Assembly (NCBI GenBank): GCA_022836615.1
Contig: MU405300.1
Span: 62,001 to 126,000 of the forward strand
Direction of reading: 5' to 3'
Length of the DNA: 64,000 nt
Source of the DNA: Annulohypoxylon bovei var. microspora
Taxonomy: Eukaryota; Ascomycota; Sordariomycetes; Xylariales; Hypoxylaceae
The number at the start of each line of letters is the position of its first letter. Positions within the stretch are counted from its first letter, which is position 1. The position numbers and the translations under genes are program-made. This document shows, piece by piece, positions 50,876-61,262 of the stretch. The notes under the pieces were generated by a model that was not told the origin of the DNA, made no database searches, and worked only from the letters and a program-made list of their open reading frames with translations.

Positions 50876-51154
50876 AACCCGTCACGGTCTGCGACTACGA
50901 GAATTACCTTCCGGACGCGCAAGAGCCCTGCTTCTCCTGCTTCGGATGTGGATGTGGATGTGGATGAGGACACAGAGAGTGAATTGAGTGAGTTGAGCGA
51001 GAGCGACGTGGAGGTAGAGAAACCTCTGCCGAGCCGGGTTCGGAGTCTAAGACCTCGAAAGGCGATGGCGAAGGGGAAGGAGAACATGAAGGGCAAGGTG
51101 AAGAAGAACGTGGGACCTACGGGGGACAGACGGGCGAGCCTTAGGAAGAGATAG
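50876..51154 (+). other. in-frame open extension after the Bre2 stop codon
   Basis: Ninety-two sense codons followed by a TAG continue in the same frame as Bre2 directly after its TAG. The encoded tail is Ser/Arg-rich, then acidic (repeated Asp-Val, ELSELSESD), then very basic with PSRVRSLRPRK. Such alternation is typical of nuclear protein tails. It could be a C-terminus lost by a recent stop, a readthrough product, or chance. Confidence 0.5.
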
Positions 51155-51964
51155 GGAGGGTGTTTAACGGCTACGTGAGATTTGGGGGACTGTTGACTTG
51201 GCTTGGCTGGGCTTGGTCTCTTGCTTTGATTTGGCCTTCATAAGAAACTAGGAGCTGAGACGTGCGTGTAGCTGAGGCAAGTTGAGGCAAGTTATTGGAT
51301 GGACACTATCACAAGTTGCGACAACCTCTATGAACTAAGCTAGCTAGCTAGATACGCAGCAAGACAATGAAACACCGCATAATTTCTTGCTGATATGACC
51401 TGAGAGTAATAAGATGTGCTCCCTCTTTCTTCAATTTACTATGGTGATCTATGAATGCATACGAGGGAAGTCTTTAGCCTAATCAAACTACACCTCTCAA
51501 CTCACTCACACACAAGTCCAAATAAAACCCTTACATCCATTCATTCATTCCATTATTCTCATTTCAATTTTCATGTCTACATCTATTCATATTGCTGCTC
51601 ACTTATTCATCATCACCCCCTCAAGCCGCCTCCAATCTTTTGAAGTCGTCAATTCGTATTTTATTTAGCAAGCCACCGTACCTAACGCAACGCAACGAAA
51701 ATCTATCATCCCTCGCATATAAAACGTATAACGTATAAGCTAAGCACATAAAGCAACCGGGTATCTTCATATTACAACCAACGATCCGCCAAGCGTAAAC
51801 CCCCTCGTGACCTGTCGTAGCCTCTCGTAATCTCGTGAGTGGTAGGTAGATAAGTAGGCCGGATCAGCCTTAACCTTTTCCATCCTTTTCGAGTTTTCCT
51901 CTTTCCCCTAAGCCCCCTTCCCCTTTTAAACCGCGAGGCCCTTAGAGCCAATTTTTTCTCATTT
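51155..51964. other. convergent intergenic region
   Basis: About 0.8 kb between two converging 3' ends (Bre2 on +, unknown membrane protein on -). Contains simple ATTC-rich sequence near 51535-51575. No gene seen. Confidence 0.6.
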
Positions 51965-53353
51965 TTACTTTGTGCCGTTTGCCTCCGATGCCGGGCCAGA
52001 CACAGAAATAGCCGGTTGTTGCAACTGCAACTGCGGCTCGCTCGGCACGCCCTCGATACGGGGCACGCTCTTCACCCCATTAGCCTCCTTGGCCTCTCCA
52101 TCATCTACCTCCTCCACCTCGCCGATCACAACCCCGCCCTCTCCCACGGCCGCGTCCGCCGCCGCCGCAGCCTCCTTCTCGAGCCGCGTGTCGCGGCCCC
52201 TCTTGTAGCAGTACCACAGCATGCTCAGCAGCAGAAACACGGCAACGCTCCAGAGCACGTTCGTACCTATGAACGCGGGGAAGCGGGTCTTCAGCACGTT
52301 GACGATGCCCTTGAGCAAGCCGACGACGGCGCCAGGCTTCGTGACGAGCTCCATGAGATTGCCGGGGCTGAGCATCTTCTTAGCGCCCTCCTCCTCCGCG
52401 ACCTTGAGGCCCTGGGCCTCGGCGGCGACGGCGAGGAGCTCGGGGGCCAGGGACGAGGTCAGCTTGTCGGGCAGCTGTGCGACGAGCTTCTTGAGGCTTT
52501 TGGGCAGCTTCTCGTAGGAGCGGGCGAGCACGCCGTCGCGGTCCTCGATCAGCCCGACGAGGTCGCCGTACGCCGTCGGCACGCCGTTGACCAGGTCCTT
52601 GAGCACCTGCGTGAACTTGCGCAGGGTCTCGGCCGACTCGCGCGAGAGCGAGAAGGCCTTGTTGTCCGTCGACGCCGCGAGGTTCAGGTCCTCGAGCACC
52701 CGCGCCATGTCCGTCTCCTCCTTCTGCGCCTCCTGCTCCGGGTCCGCGTCCGTGGTCGCCGAGGGGACCGCGAGGTGCTGGTCCTTCTTGTGCGACTTGT
52801 TCTCGTGCTTGTCGCCGGGCTTGTGCTTCAGGCTCATGTTGCGGGAGAGGTTGGTGACGAAGGCGAAGCGCTTGGGCTTGTGGTCGGGTTTCTCGCCGTC
52901 CTTGTCTTTCCCGTTGGCTTTGTCTTTGGTCTTGCCATTGCTGTCCTTGGTAGGAGCTTCTTGCTTGTTACCGTTGCTCCCGTCTTTGCTGGCGAAGCTA
53001 GATGCATCGCTATCTAGGTCGATAATAGGCGTCTTGACACGTGGGGGTAGAGGTGGTGGGGTTTCGTCGTCGTCATCGCCGTTGGGGATGCTAGAACCTG
53101 ATGGAGAGGTAAGTCTCTCGAGAAACTTCTCGTCCTCCTTGTCGAGGATAGGCATACCCTCCGCGGTCTCCAAGACGAAATCGGGGAAGCTAGAGGACTC
53201 GGAGGTCGAGATTGCGGGACTCGATATCGTTGTGTCCCCGACTTCCTTCCCCTTCCCCTTCTCTTTCGTTCTCTTCTCTTTTTCCAAGCGCTCCTTCTCG
53301 GCCTTCTCTTCCCGATGCTTCTTTAGTTTCTTGATAGTGAAGAACTCGAGCAT
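51965..53353 (-). CDS. unknown protein with one transmembrane segment
   Basis: Single-exon 462-residue protein, not recognised. Residues 1-40 are a charged Lys/Glu helix, probably coiled coil. A long disordered region rich in Asp, Lys, Gly, Ser and Pro follows to about residue 215. The central part (about 225-355) looks folded and helical, with FTQVLKDLVNGVPTAYGDLV, LPKSLKKLVAQLPDKL and VGLLKGIVNVLKTRFPAF. One transmembrane helix (about 362-384, LWSVAVFLLLSMLWYCYKR) is followed by a basic stop-transfer and a disordered tail. There is no N-terminal signal peptide, so it is probably anchored from the cytosol. The strong codon bias and long opposing frame fit a real gene. It faces the transposon insertion on its 5' side. 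Confidence 0.82.
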   Translation of the reverse strand: MLEFFTIKKLKKHREEKAEKERLEKEKRTKEKGKGKEVGDTTISSPAISTSESSSFPDFVLETAEGMPILDKEDEKFLERLTSPSGSSIPNGDDDDETPPPLPPRVKTPIIDLDSDASSFASKDGSNGNKQEAPTKDSNGKTKDKANGKDKDGEKPDHKPKRFAFVTNLSRNMSLKHKPGDKHENKSHKKDQHLAVPSATTDADPEQEAQKEETDMARVLEDLNLAASTDNKAFSLSRESAETLRKFTQVLKDLVNGVPTAYGDLVGLIEDRDGVLARSYEKLPKSLKKLVAQLPDKLTSSLAPELLAVAAEAQGLKVAEEEGAKKMLSPGNLMELVTKPGAVVGLLKGIVNVLKTRFPAFIGTNVLWSVAVFLLLSMLWYCYKRGRDTRLEKEAAAAADAAVGEGGVVIGEVEEVDDGEAKEANGVKSVPRIEGVPSEPQLQLQQPAISVSGPASEANGTK

Positions 53354-53649
53354 CTCGGCGATTGGTGTCGTGGACGGTCGGGATGCGATTTTGATTTTTG
53401 ACGATGAGAGAAAGATGAAAGAAAGACAAATTAAAAAGCAATTGATATAAAACGCAAACTTAATACCCCAAGCCTGTTTTATCTTTGTTAGTAATAATAT
53501 AAATGATTGGCCAATATCTCAAGATGGAAGTGTTGAATCAGGGTCGCTCTGTCAGCAAGGGCGCTTCGAGCTCCGATTCTTGGCGTAGGTCATTGCACAG
53601 CCACAGTTATCTGTGGCGAAAGCTCCCCTTAGAAACCCCCACCACTTTA

Positions 53650-53687
53650 GGGGGCGTTTTGCGCGAGAAGTTTTGATTAACTTATGG
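53650..53687 (+). repeat. left terminal inverted repeat of transposon
   Basis: 38 bp, the exact reverse complement of 54452-54489. Begins with five G and includes GCGCGAGAAGTTTTGAT. Confidence 0.9.
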
Positions 53688-53928
53688 CCCGTGACACCCT
53701 AGCACATAAGTATGCAAAATCGAGTCTGAATTATGGGGCAATCCCCACCAAAATTCAGACCAATCAACGCAAATGTGGATGTTGGTAAGTCTTTAAGTGT
53801 TTGTGGTTGCTTATTAAATTATAATATTTCAGTATTTAATTTAAATTATGAAGCTATTCGCAACCTTACCGGCTAGTAAAGCTGCGAATAGCCTCATAAG
53901 TCAACCGGTTAATTGGTCAACAAATAAT

Positions 53929-54072
53929 CAATCAATCAACCAATCAATCAACCAGTCAATCAACCAATCAATCAACCAGTCAATCAACCAATCAATCAAC
54001 CAGTCAATCAACCAATCAATCAACCAGTCAATCAACCAGTCAATCAACCAGTCAATCAACCAGTCAATCAAC
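53929..54072. repeat. minisatellite, 12 copies of CARTCAATCAAC
   Basis: Twelve uninterrupted 12-bp units, CAATCAATCAAC or CAGTCAATCAAC. The order of the variable base is A A G A G A G A G G G G, so the middle is a 24-bp higher-order unit and the end is a uniform run. One further copy sits at 54092-54103 after a short spacer. The array lies inside the transposon. The open frame through it codes only Asn-Gln-Ser-Ile repeats and is not a gene. Confidence 0.95.
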
Positions 54073-54157
54073 CACCTCCAGGGCTGCGCAACCAGTCAAT
54101 CAACCACCTGCGCAACCAGGGATTTTAGTGGTTAAACGCGCTGTACGAGATAATCAT

Positions 54158-54210
54158 GCGCTATAATTATGCCCTGTAATTATACGCTATAATTGTGCGC
54201 TGTAATTATA
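54158..54210. repeat. 26-bp tandem duplication inside transposon
   Basis: Two imperfect copies of a unit with CGCTATAATT and CTGTAATTATA stand head to tail (about 54158-54184 and 54185-54210). Confidence 0.7.
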
Positions 54211-54451
54211 ATAATATCACTAATACCCCCTATAAATACAGGGAATTTAGTGATTTAACACGCTATAAAGTTGTAAATAAGCAGCCAAAAAAGTGCTTAT
54301 AAAATATCTACAAGTATAAGTTTTTTCGATGCAAACGATTGGTTAAAAATAAAGTACTGTGGGACGATCCACCAGCAAAATTACAGTGGGTTTCAATCTA
54401 CTGATACTCCCAAACGCATGGCTTAATTTTTTGCTTAATACCCACTATTCA

Positions 54452-54489
54452 CCATAAGTTAATCAAAACTTCTCGCGCAAAACGCCCCC
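54452..54489 (-). repeat. right terminal inverted repeat of transposon
   Basis: 38 bp, the exact reverse complement of 53650-53687. Beyond it the two ends diverge. Confidence 0.9.
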
Positions 54490-54492
54490 TTA

Positions 54493-55033
54493 GATCTCGT
54501 TTGCTCCTATCAAGGATCAATAGGCTCAAGATTCGATTCCAGAATTTATCATTTTGTGCATATGTAAACGTATCAAAGAGGCGCAGTAAACTAGGTTAGT
54601 AATTATGTATCTATAAAAATATAGGAGGCCTCGTCAAAGACCAGCCTTGGAACTCCTAGCTATTGTCTAAAATGAAAGGTTCAGTCATAACTCCGGCCCT
54701 GCTTCTCTAAGATGATATTTTCGCACTTCAGTACAGCAGCATAGTCATAAATAGAAAAAAAATCATATGAGAACTCACGAGTAGAACCAGCATAACGTAG
54801 ACAGACGTAGAATCCATTATTTCCATTTTCATGGGAACATATTATTCCCTAGGGTATCTAAGCAGGCCCCTTTCCTTTTCCCAATTCCATTTCCATTTCT
54901 CCTTTTCCGACCAGCCATAGTCAAAGTCAACGTAGAAGTACAGCGGCAGCATTAAGCACGGGCAGCCCCGTCTCATATCTCATCACCACCCACAAGTAAG
55001 GTAGTATAAGATAGGGCAGAATAGGTAGTCAGA
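54493..55033. other. intergenic, transposon to NSE1 3' end
   Basis: About 0.54 kb, AT-rich, holding the NSE1 3' UTR. No gene seen. Confidence 0.6.
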
Positions 55034-56080
55034 TCACTCCTCCTCTTCCTCCTCTTCCTCGCCATCTTCATCCTCTATGATCTGCTCGACAAGACTAGTC
55101 CTGCCACCCCTCCCACTCTTCCGCCGTCCCCTCTGATACGCCTCGGTCTCGGTAACCGCGCGCTCGCCCACGAAGTGGCGCCCGGCCCACTCCTTGCTGC
55201 ACTTGGGACACTTGCGCGCGCCGTGCATGCGCCAGAACGCGTCCTGGCAGATGTCGTGCAATCTAACATTGCAGTCGCGCTCGGCGCACCTCTGGCCCAC
55301 GGTCACGATCTCGCGGCACGCCTCGCAGAACTTGACCCTCTGCCACTCGCCGGGCTCGGGCTCGGCGTCGTTGTACGCGTCGACGAGCCAGGAGCGGAGC
55401 TCGATCAGCGCCCGAGGCGCCAGCGAGTAGAAGCCCTTAGCGCTCCGCTCGAACCAGCCCTCGTCGACCATGTTGCGCATGACGTTCTCGACCTCGCTGC
55501 TCTTGAGCCCGCGCGAGCTCCCGACCAACATCTGGCTCGGCCCCTCCCCGTTCTCGCCCTCGCCGCCGGCGGCCACGACCTCCTCCTCGTTCCGCGGCGC
55601 CGTCCGCAGCTTATTCGCCTGCATGCCGTCCAGACAGCACATCTCCATGCGGGGCGTGTTGTACCTCTCGAACATAGCATCGATGACCCTGCGAACGAAC
55701 GCGCCCTCCTCCGGCGTCCGTAGCGTCGCCAACTGGGTCGGCGGGTCGCCCGCCACATTCACGAGCGCGTAGACCCGCTCCTTCGTGCCCTGGTGCGTCG
55801 CGGCCCTGATCTCGTAGTCGAATGCGGAGACGGCCTCGGAGGCGGCCGACACGTAGGAGTCGAAGTCCTCGCGGGAGACCTGGTCGGGGCGCGTGGGGTC
55901 GGGGGGCCCGCCGGGGTCCTCGCGGCTGCGGCGCTCGTACGCGTGCTTCTCGTGCGCCGTGAAGATGGCCGCGAGGATGGGCTGCGCCTGTGTGAAGGTG
56001 AGCGTGCCGCGGGCCATGAAGGCCTGTAGGAAGGCGCGGTTGCTGTCGTCGTAGTGGTGGGGTATTTCGTCTTCGTCCAT
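55034..56080 (-). CDS. NSE1: SMC5/6 complex subunit Nse1 (RING-like)
   Basis: Single-exon 348-residue subunit of the SMC5/6 DNA-repair complex, where Nse1 pairs with Nse3 and Nse4 and acts as a RING-type ubiquitin ligase. The N-terminal half contains winged-helix segments, with NRAFLQAFMARGTLTFTQAQ at the start and EVENVMRNMVDEGWFERSAKGFYSL before the zinc domain. The variant RING (about 250-297) has CEAC, a CxRxHDxC segment (CNVRLHDIC) and CPKC. The tail is basic and then acidic, ending in a Glu run. The length fits fungal Nse1. It is GC-rich and shows a strong antisense open frame, which is a shadow. Confidence 0.88.
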   Translation of the reverse strand: MDEDEIPHHYDDSNRAFLQAFMARGTLTFTQAQPILAAIFTAHEKHAYERRSREDPGGPPDPTRPDQVSREDFDSYVSAASEAVSAFDYEIRAATHQGTKERVYALVNVAGDPPTQLATLRTPEEGAFVRRVIDAMFERYNTPRMEMCCLDGMQANKLRTAPRNEEEVVAAGGEGENGEGPSQMLVGSSRGLKSSEVENVMRNMVDEGWFERSAKGFYSLAPRALIELRSWLVDAYNDAEPEPGEWQRVKFCEACREIVTVGQRCAERDCNVRLHDICQDAFWRMHGARKCPKCSKEWAGRHFVGERAVTETEAYQRGRRKSGRGGRTSLVEQIIEDEDGEEEEEEEE

Positions 56081-56923
56081 TGTGGTGACGGTGTGTTTTC
56101 TCTTCTTGTTTTTCAGTCTTTTTTTTTCTGGTGCTTGAGAAAAATACTATGAGGAGAATGTTGATTTTCGAGTAGGAGATAAGACGGGAGGGGCCTTTCT
56201 AATAAGTTTGAGGCGAGAAGATATAATTAGCACTAAGTGGTGAAGTAAATGTGTAGTGGTCAGTCTTAAGATGCAGGACCCCGCGGTAGACAGACGCGTT
56301 TTTGATGCTCTGATACGCGTTAATTAGTTCCACTTTTATAAAGTGCTTCGCGGCTGCTACCGGTGCTGTGGCTTAGGCTAACGAGCGTTAGAACCTTCCC
56401 AAATTACTAGGCCGTTTCTATAACAGTTAATTAACTTGGAAGGTTCAGGTTACTCGGGAGCTATTAAAAAGTAAAAACTGGTAAAACAATCTATCTGTAC
56501 TACTAGACATGGATTAACTGAATGTTTTTACCATCTCATCCTTCTACAATAAAGTATCAATCGATCACAGCCAAGTTGCAATTCTGTTCTGTCCCTTATA
56601 TTACAAGATACCTAGATTCTAAGCTACCTAGCAGCCTAGTAACGAACTCGGCCGCGTCCCGGGGGGCACTAAGGCGAAACCAACAGAAAAATATATCTAG
56701 AACATACTTTTCGATATGCAGTACAGGCTATAAGTTCTACACAATAAAAAAGACTTCGAGTCTGCTTCGTCGTGGCGTCGTGGATTCCAAGGTTGGTGAC
56801 ATATGGGATAGGCTGTCGCAGCTTTGGTGTGTATGCGTAATGTGATGTGTGATGTGTAATGTGTAATGTGTGCACTCTTCTCCCTATTTCTCTTTCCATT
56901 CCTCCCATCATTTCCCCTTATTG
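56081..56923. other. intergenic, NSE1 promoter to sterol-transfer gene 3' side
   Basis: About 0.84 kb. Holds the NSE1 promoter and the 3' UTR of the GRAM/VASt gene. A short GTGTAAT/GTGATGT repeat lies at 56838-56872. No gene seen. Confidence 0.6.
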
Positions 56924-59900
56924 CTACCTTTCTGTCGCTGGTACCTTAGTCGTTGGTCTTCCATTTCCACCAGATTTCGTAGGCGACTTCTTTCGGTCCA
57001 TGACGGATTTCAAAACTTGCAACTTCTCTTCCGTTACCCTGATAGCCTCTTCGACCTCTCGCTCGTTCATCCGCTCCTCGCGCAACTTCTCTTCGACCGA
57101 TCGTGGCTCCATTACCCGTTTACGCACTGGCATGACCTCTTCGTTCATGCGATGGAGGCCCACCCTCTCTTCTAGCCAGTCCCAGAGGTCGCTTTCTTCA
57201 CGTCTCCAAATCTCCTCGTAGGCAACGGCGCGCTCCGGATATCCTATGAAACCCAATTCACGACCGTACGGCGTAACTCTGGGTTGACCGTTAAACCCGA
57301 ACCCGAACCATGTCGCTACTAGTAGCCCGACGAGCAGTCCATATACTACATTGCCGGTGAGAACGGGTCTGATGATATCCACAATCGGACCCAGGATACC
57401 GTGAAGCGGTTCAAGCAAGCCCCAATCTTCGGACTTGGATGTCACTAAATCGGAGGGGCCATTCAAGCTTTCCTTCGATGCCTGGTGCAGCTTGCCTTTA
57501 GTTCGCTTCTTCTTGCCCTTTACCGGTGCCCCATTAAGTCCAGCAGAACGAGGGGCGGAAGAAACTGCTGCTTTTAAGCTGATGAAGAGATCTTTGCAAT
57601 ATTGCGTCTGGCCTTCTCTGGCGCCCTTCTCGATAGGTCCTAAAAATGTAAGTTTCTAACCGCCATATCAGATGATACTTTTTAGGTCTTACCTTTTAGC
57701 CAACTCTTGCCAGTCCATTCTATAGTACAATTGATGGTTACACGAGTCGCATTGTTTTCGGTCCAGAACAAGCAGTATTTCGTCTTTACGCTGAACACGT
57801 TCCCACTAGGTACGTCAGGATTCTGCGTAGAGACCAACACGTTGACGCTCTTCTCGAGATCCAGGTTCTCCAATGTCTCGCTTACTAAACATTTAGTCTG
57901 TCTAGGCCCTATCGAAGCGTATAGGGGTTTGATGTAGGTATAGTTTCGGCACTTGTTCTCTTGAGTCAAGCCCTTTTTGTCTTCCATCTGTAGGTCTGTG
58001 CATTTTTGTTCGCTGGTCAAAAACTTCCCCATCCACGCGACGGATGCAGGCCCAAAGAGGAGATTGTACACCTTTCCTAGCGGGGCAGCGACAACATCCT
58101 CGCCGGTAATGATATCGTAATGGGCCTCCACATCCCCGCAGTCTGTAGGTGCGTGAGTAGCCGGTCCAGGGAAATCAGTTACGCCAGGGGTCGCAGGCGC
58201 GAAGTCTGCCTTTTCGACGGCGCCGTTGGTAGCAAGCGCGCCAGATACCTTCCTCACGCCAGGCTTCTCGCCGTCCGTGTCGGCCGGGCTCGGTTCACTT
58301 GGGTGCGTGGCCTCAGGTGCGTCGTCATCTTGGTCTTCGTCGTATACGTCGTCTCCGTCCTCGCTTTCCTCGTCTTCGGACGCCGTTGCACTCCGACTTT
58401 CTATCACAACATCAGTATCCTCGACCTTCTCGGTCTTGTCGCCACCTGTACCCTCTAACGAAACGCCATTCAGTGAGCTCTGGAGAGAAGGATGTCCAAG
58501 TTTCCAAATGTTAACAATAAGATCATAGGTGGAGTCTCGGCTAGCGAAACTGGCGAACACGTGCTTCGCATGGAGCGTCGTGATCATAAGACCGTTCTTG
58601 AAAACTAAAGCAGTGCTTCTCTTTTCAACAGACACTATCTCGTCAAAGCTCATAACCAAGGTCGTTACCCATCCGAAGATGTTGCTGCTAAAACACAGGT
58701 GACCTTCCGAGACGTAGAGTCGGCCGTGTGCGAGGATTTCGCGTTGAAGTGCACAGCTATAGTCTTCGATAAGATAGTCGTCGTCGGGAACACTCTTGAA
58801 GAAGGTATGGAAATCCCGGTTGCGTTTCTTACTCGCTACAGCAAACCCGGTAAGTTTAGGGACGCTCCCGAGGGCGGAAGGGTGAGCTACGGAAGCGTTA
58901 GCTGCTGCGATAGCTGCACCGATCGTAGTTCCTGTGCCTGCAGTTCCTCCGGTACTGCCACGTTTACGCCTCTTACCGATCGCACTCCTAATGCTACCGG
59001 TACGTTGTAACCCACCTGTCTTTCCCTCGTATAGACTAGTAGGGGGTGTTATGCCTGGTAGTGCACCTGCTGGCTCCCAAGCGGCATTCGACGACAATGT
59101 TGGCGTGTCGTCAAAGCGGCTATCGTCAACAGAAGCGGTTACGCTATCCACGGGAGCTGACTCGGAGCGTCCTCGGTGTTCGGCCGTAGAGTCGGAGAAC
59201 TTCGAAGCGGTCGGGGTAGGTGTAGCACTTCCAGGTTCGGGTATACCCAACTGACTCAAGCTTAGATCGCCCTTCCCGAGGGTCCTCACGGCCGGTTCTT
59301 TATCCCCCATATTGCCCTCCGACTGCTCGACAGACGGTTCGACTTCTACCCTATCGTCGTCGTCACTCGGCTGCGTCTCTTTAGGGATATTCGATTTAGG
59401 CTTATTTCCACTCGGAGTGTTGGTGTTGGTAACGGCAGTACTGAGACTAGTGGCAGCGTTTTGTGCAGCAGAGAGCATAGAAGAGAAAAAGCTGCCTCCG
59501 GGGGTTTGTGGGACGGCGTCCTCAGGGGTTGGTGTGAGCGGAGCCAACGTTATATTGGATAGCTTGCTCGGGCCAATACTAGTTCCAGATCCAGATCTCG
59601 CTCGTCGGTGCGATATCATATTACCCGAGGGCGAGACAACCACATTTGGGTTAGGGCCCGTGCTTGCTGACGAGCTTCCCCGTGAACGGCGTGAATGATG
59701 CGAGTCGGTCGGGGTCGGCGGGGTATTAACAATTACGGGAGCACCCGGGTCGGACGGTGGCGGCGTACGAGGACGACTAGAAGTGTCGATAGGCGCCGGG
59801 CTCTTACGTCGACGTGGGGGTTCGGAAAATACTATCTTCGTACCATTTGTCTCGGACTGGGAGGCGGTGCTAGGACGAGAAGCCGAACCGGCGGCGGTCG

Positions 59901-61262
59901 ACCTTTGGGATGACGCGTTCACCAATTCGGGATCGGCAATATCGGTCTGGCTACCGTTTTTGCTCAGCTCCTTAAGGTTACTTGCGCTCCTCTTGCTCCT
60001 GAAAGCGTCCCTAAACCTACTAGAGGGCGATTTCGATCGGTTCGAGGAGGGATTCTGAGGTGGCTGTAAACCGATCTTCGTAGGCGATGATTGACGAGCC
60101 GGCTCGTTAGAGGGAACGGTAAAAGGGGCGTGGGTCGCAGATCGTGATAGACCGTTTCGACCGTTTGGGTCCAGCTTGTCGGGATCCTGGACCTCTGGTA
60201 GGTGGTCTGCTTGAATTATGGGTGACGACGTCGTCAACTGGCCAATTTGGGAAGGATGAGTTGAGGGTACGGTGGGCCGGACCGAGGACCTATTAAAATG
60301 ATCAATAACGTCGAACGTCGCCGTTAGATGCCAGGTTCAATAACGGTAACCGTGCTCCTAATTTGAATCAACGCCACACAACTCTATGTATGCTATGATT
60401 AAACGGTGAAGCTTAGACCGATAGGTATGCTTAAAAGTAAGGTACGTAGGTATGTAGGTAGGTATGTATGAGCGGAAAGCAAGGCAGAAAAGCCGGTGTG
60501 GACCGATTGGAGAGCGTATTGAAGGCGGATACGAGCTGATAACGAAAGCTGACTAGAATAGAAATAAGGCCTCGTAGGCTGCGGAGCCAACTAAACTGCA
60601 CAGCCTAGTTTTCTAGTTTTCCAGCTTTTGGCCCCTGCCTAGTAGGCAACTAACTTGTTCAGTTATAAGTTATGCGCAACTCATAAGTGAAGCTCTCGTC
60701 TTATGAACTAAGCTAAGTCGACCAGCTTGACCGAGACGGAGGGGTAGGGAAATGTTTCATGGCTTACCTAACAATGAGGAATATAGGTAGGCAGGGAAGA
60801 GAGATATATCATGAATTATAGGGTTATGATGATATGATGATATACATGGATGAAACTCAAAGAATATTGAAATTGGGATTGGAATTGGAATTGGAATCGC
60901 AAGAACCCTGTGGATGGACAAGAAACGAGAAGAAACAAAACAAAACAAGAAAAACAAGAGAAAAATAACACTTACAAGTCTTCTCGGTCAGAATAATAGG
61001 CTTCGGGACTCTCGTCTGGTTCCTCTTTTCCATCTCCATGATGGTATTCGGCCATCTCGTTAGATTGCGTGGTAGAAAATGACCCGCCGTTAGAACGGTC
61101 ACGGCCATGACTATCTGGACTTCTACCGCGAGGCATGTCCTCGCTACTAGCAGTCGATCTAAAACTCTCTCTCGAAGGTTGTTTCTTCCACCGCTTTGCA
61201 GCAAACTTCTTAGGGAGGAGCTTTCCAACCTTACTTGAGTTGTTAGGGTTTGCGACATCCAT
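56924..61262 (-). CDS. GRAM and VASt domain sterol-transfer protein (Lam/Ltc family)
   Basis: Predicted 1199-residue membrane-contact-site protein that moves sterol between the ER and the plasma membrane or other membranes. Exons are 61262-60976, 60289-57693 and 57639-56924. The large exon has no ATG at its open start. The upstream exon ends in DREDL with a GTAAGT donor, and an AATAG acceptor joins it in frame over a 686-bp intron. Residues 1-30 hold KVGKLLPKKFAAKRWKK. A long disordered Ser/Pro region follows. The GRAM domain (about 582-700) includes DYSCALQREILAHGRLYVS and CFSSNIFGW. The VASt domain (about 812-960) includes VYNLLFGPASVAWMGKFL and CTIEWTGKSWLKG. One transmembrane helix (about 1058-1080) and a C-terminal coiled coil close the protein. 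Confidence 0.86.
60290..60975 (-). other. long 686-bp intron of the GRAM/VASt gene
   Basis: Bounded by GTAAGT and AATAG. It holds a TAGGTAGG-rich patch (about 60445-60470) and four GGAATT units near 60880, both typical of intergenic DNA here. It is ten times longer than the other introns in the window. Confidence 0.6.

Larger units (their letters stand above)
53647..54492. mobile_element. non-autonomous DNA transposon (MITE-like), PIF/Harbinger-type ends
   Basis: An 840-bp element (53650-54489) with perfect 38-bp terminal inverted repeats, 53650-53687 and 54452-54489, starting GGGGGCGTTTTGCGCG. It is flanked on both sides by TTA (53647-53649 and 54490-54492), a 3-bp target duplication as made by PIF/Harbinger transposases. 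The inside is AT-rich, holds a 12-bp minisatellite and diverged duplications, and encodes no transposase, so movement would need an enzyme from elsewhere. The perfect ends suggest recent insertion. It lies 296 bp upstream of the start of the unknown membrane protein gene. Confidence 0.87.

Noticed and set aside
52016..53017. 333-codon frame on the plus strand
   Set aside because: Antisense shadow of the GC-rich unknown membrane protein gene, with Leu/Arg/Val-skewed composition.
53929..54072. CRISPR-like array
   Set aside because: Units are contiguous 12-mers with no spacers, and the genome is eukaryotic.
53848..54135. 95-codon frame with Ser-Ile-Asn-Gln repeats
   Set aside because: It is only the translation of the minisatellite inside the transposon.
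55175..55723. 182-codon plus-strand frame
   Set aside because: Antisense shadow of NSE1 caused by high GC.
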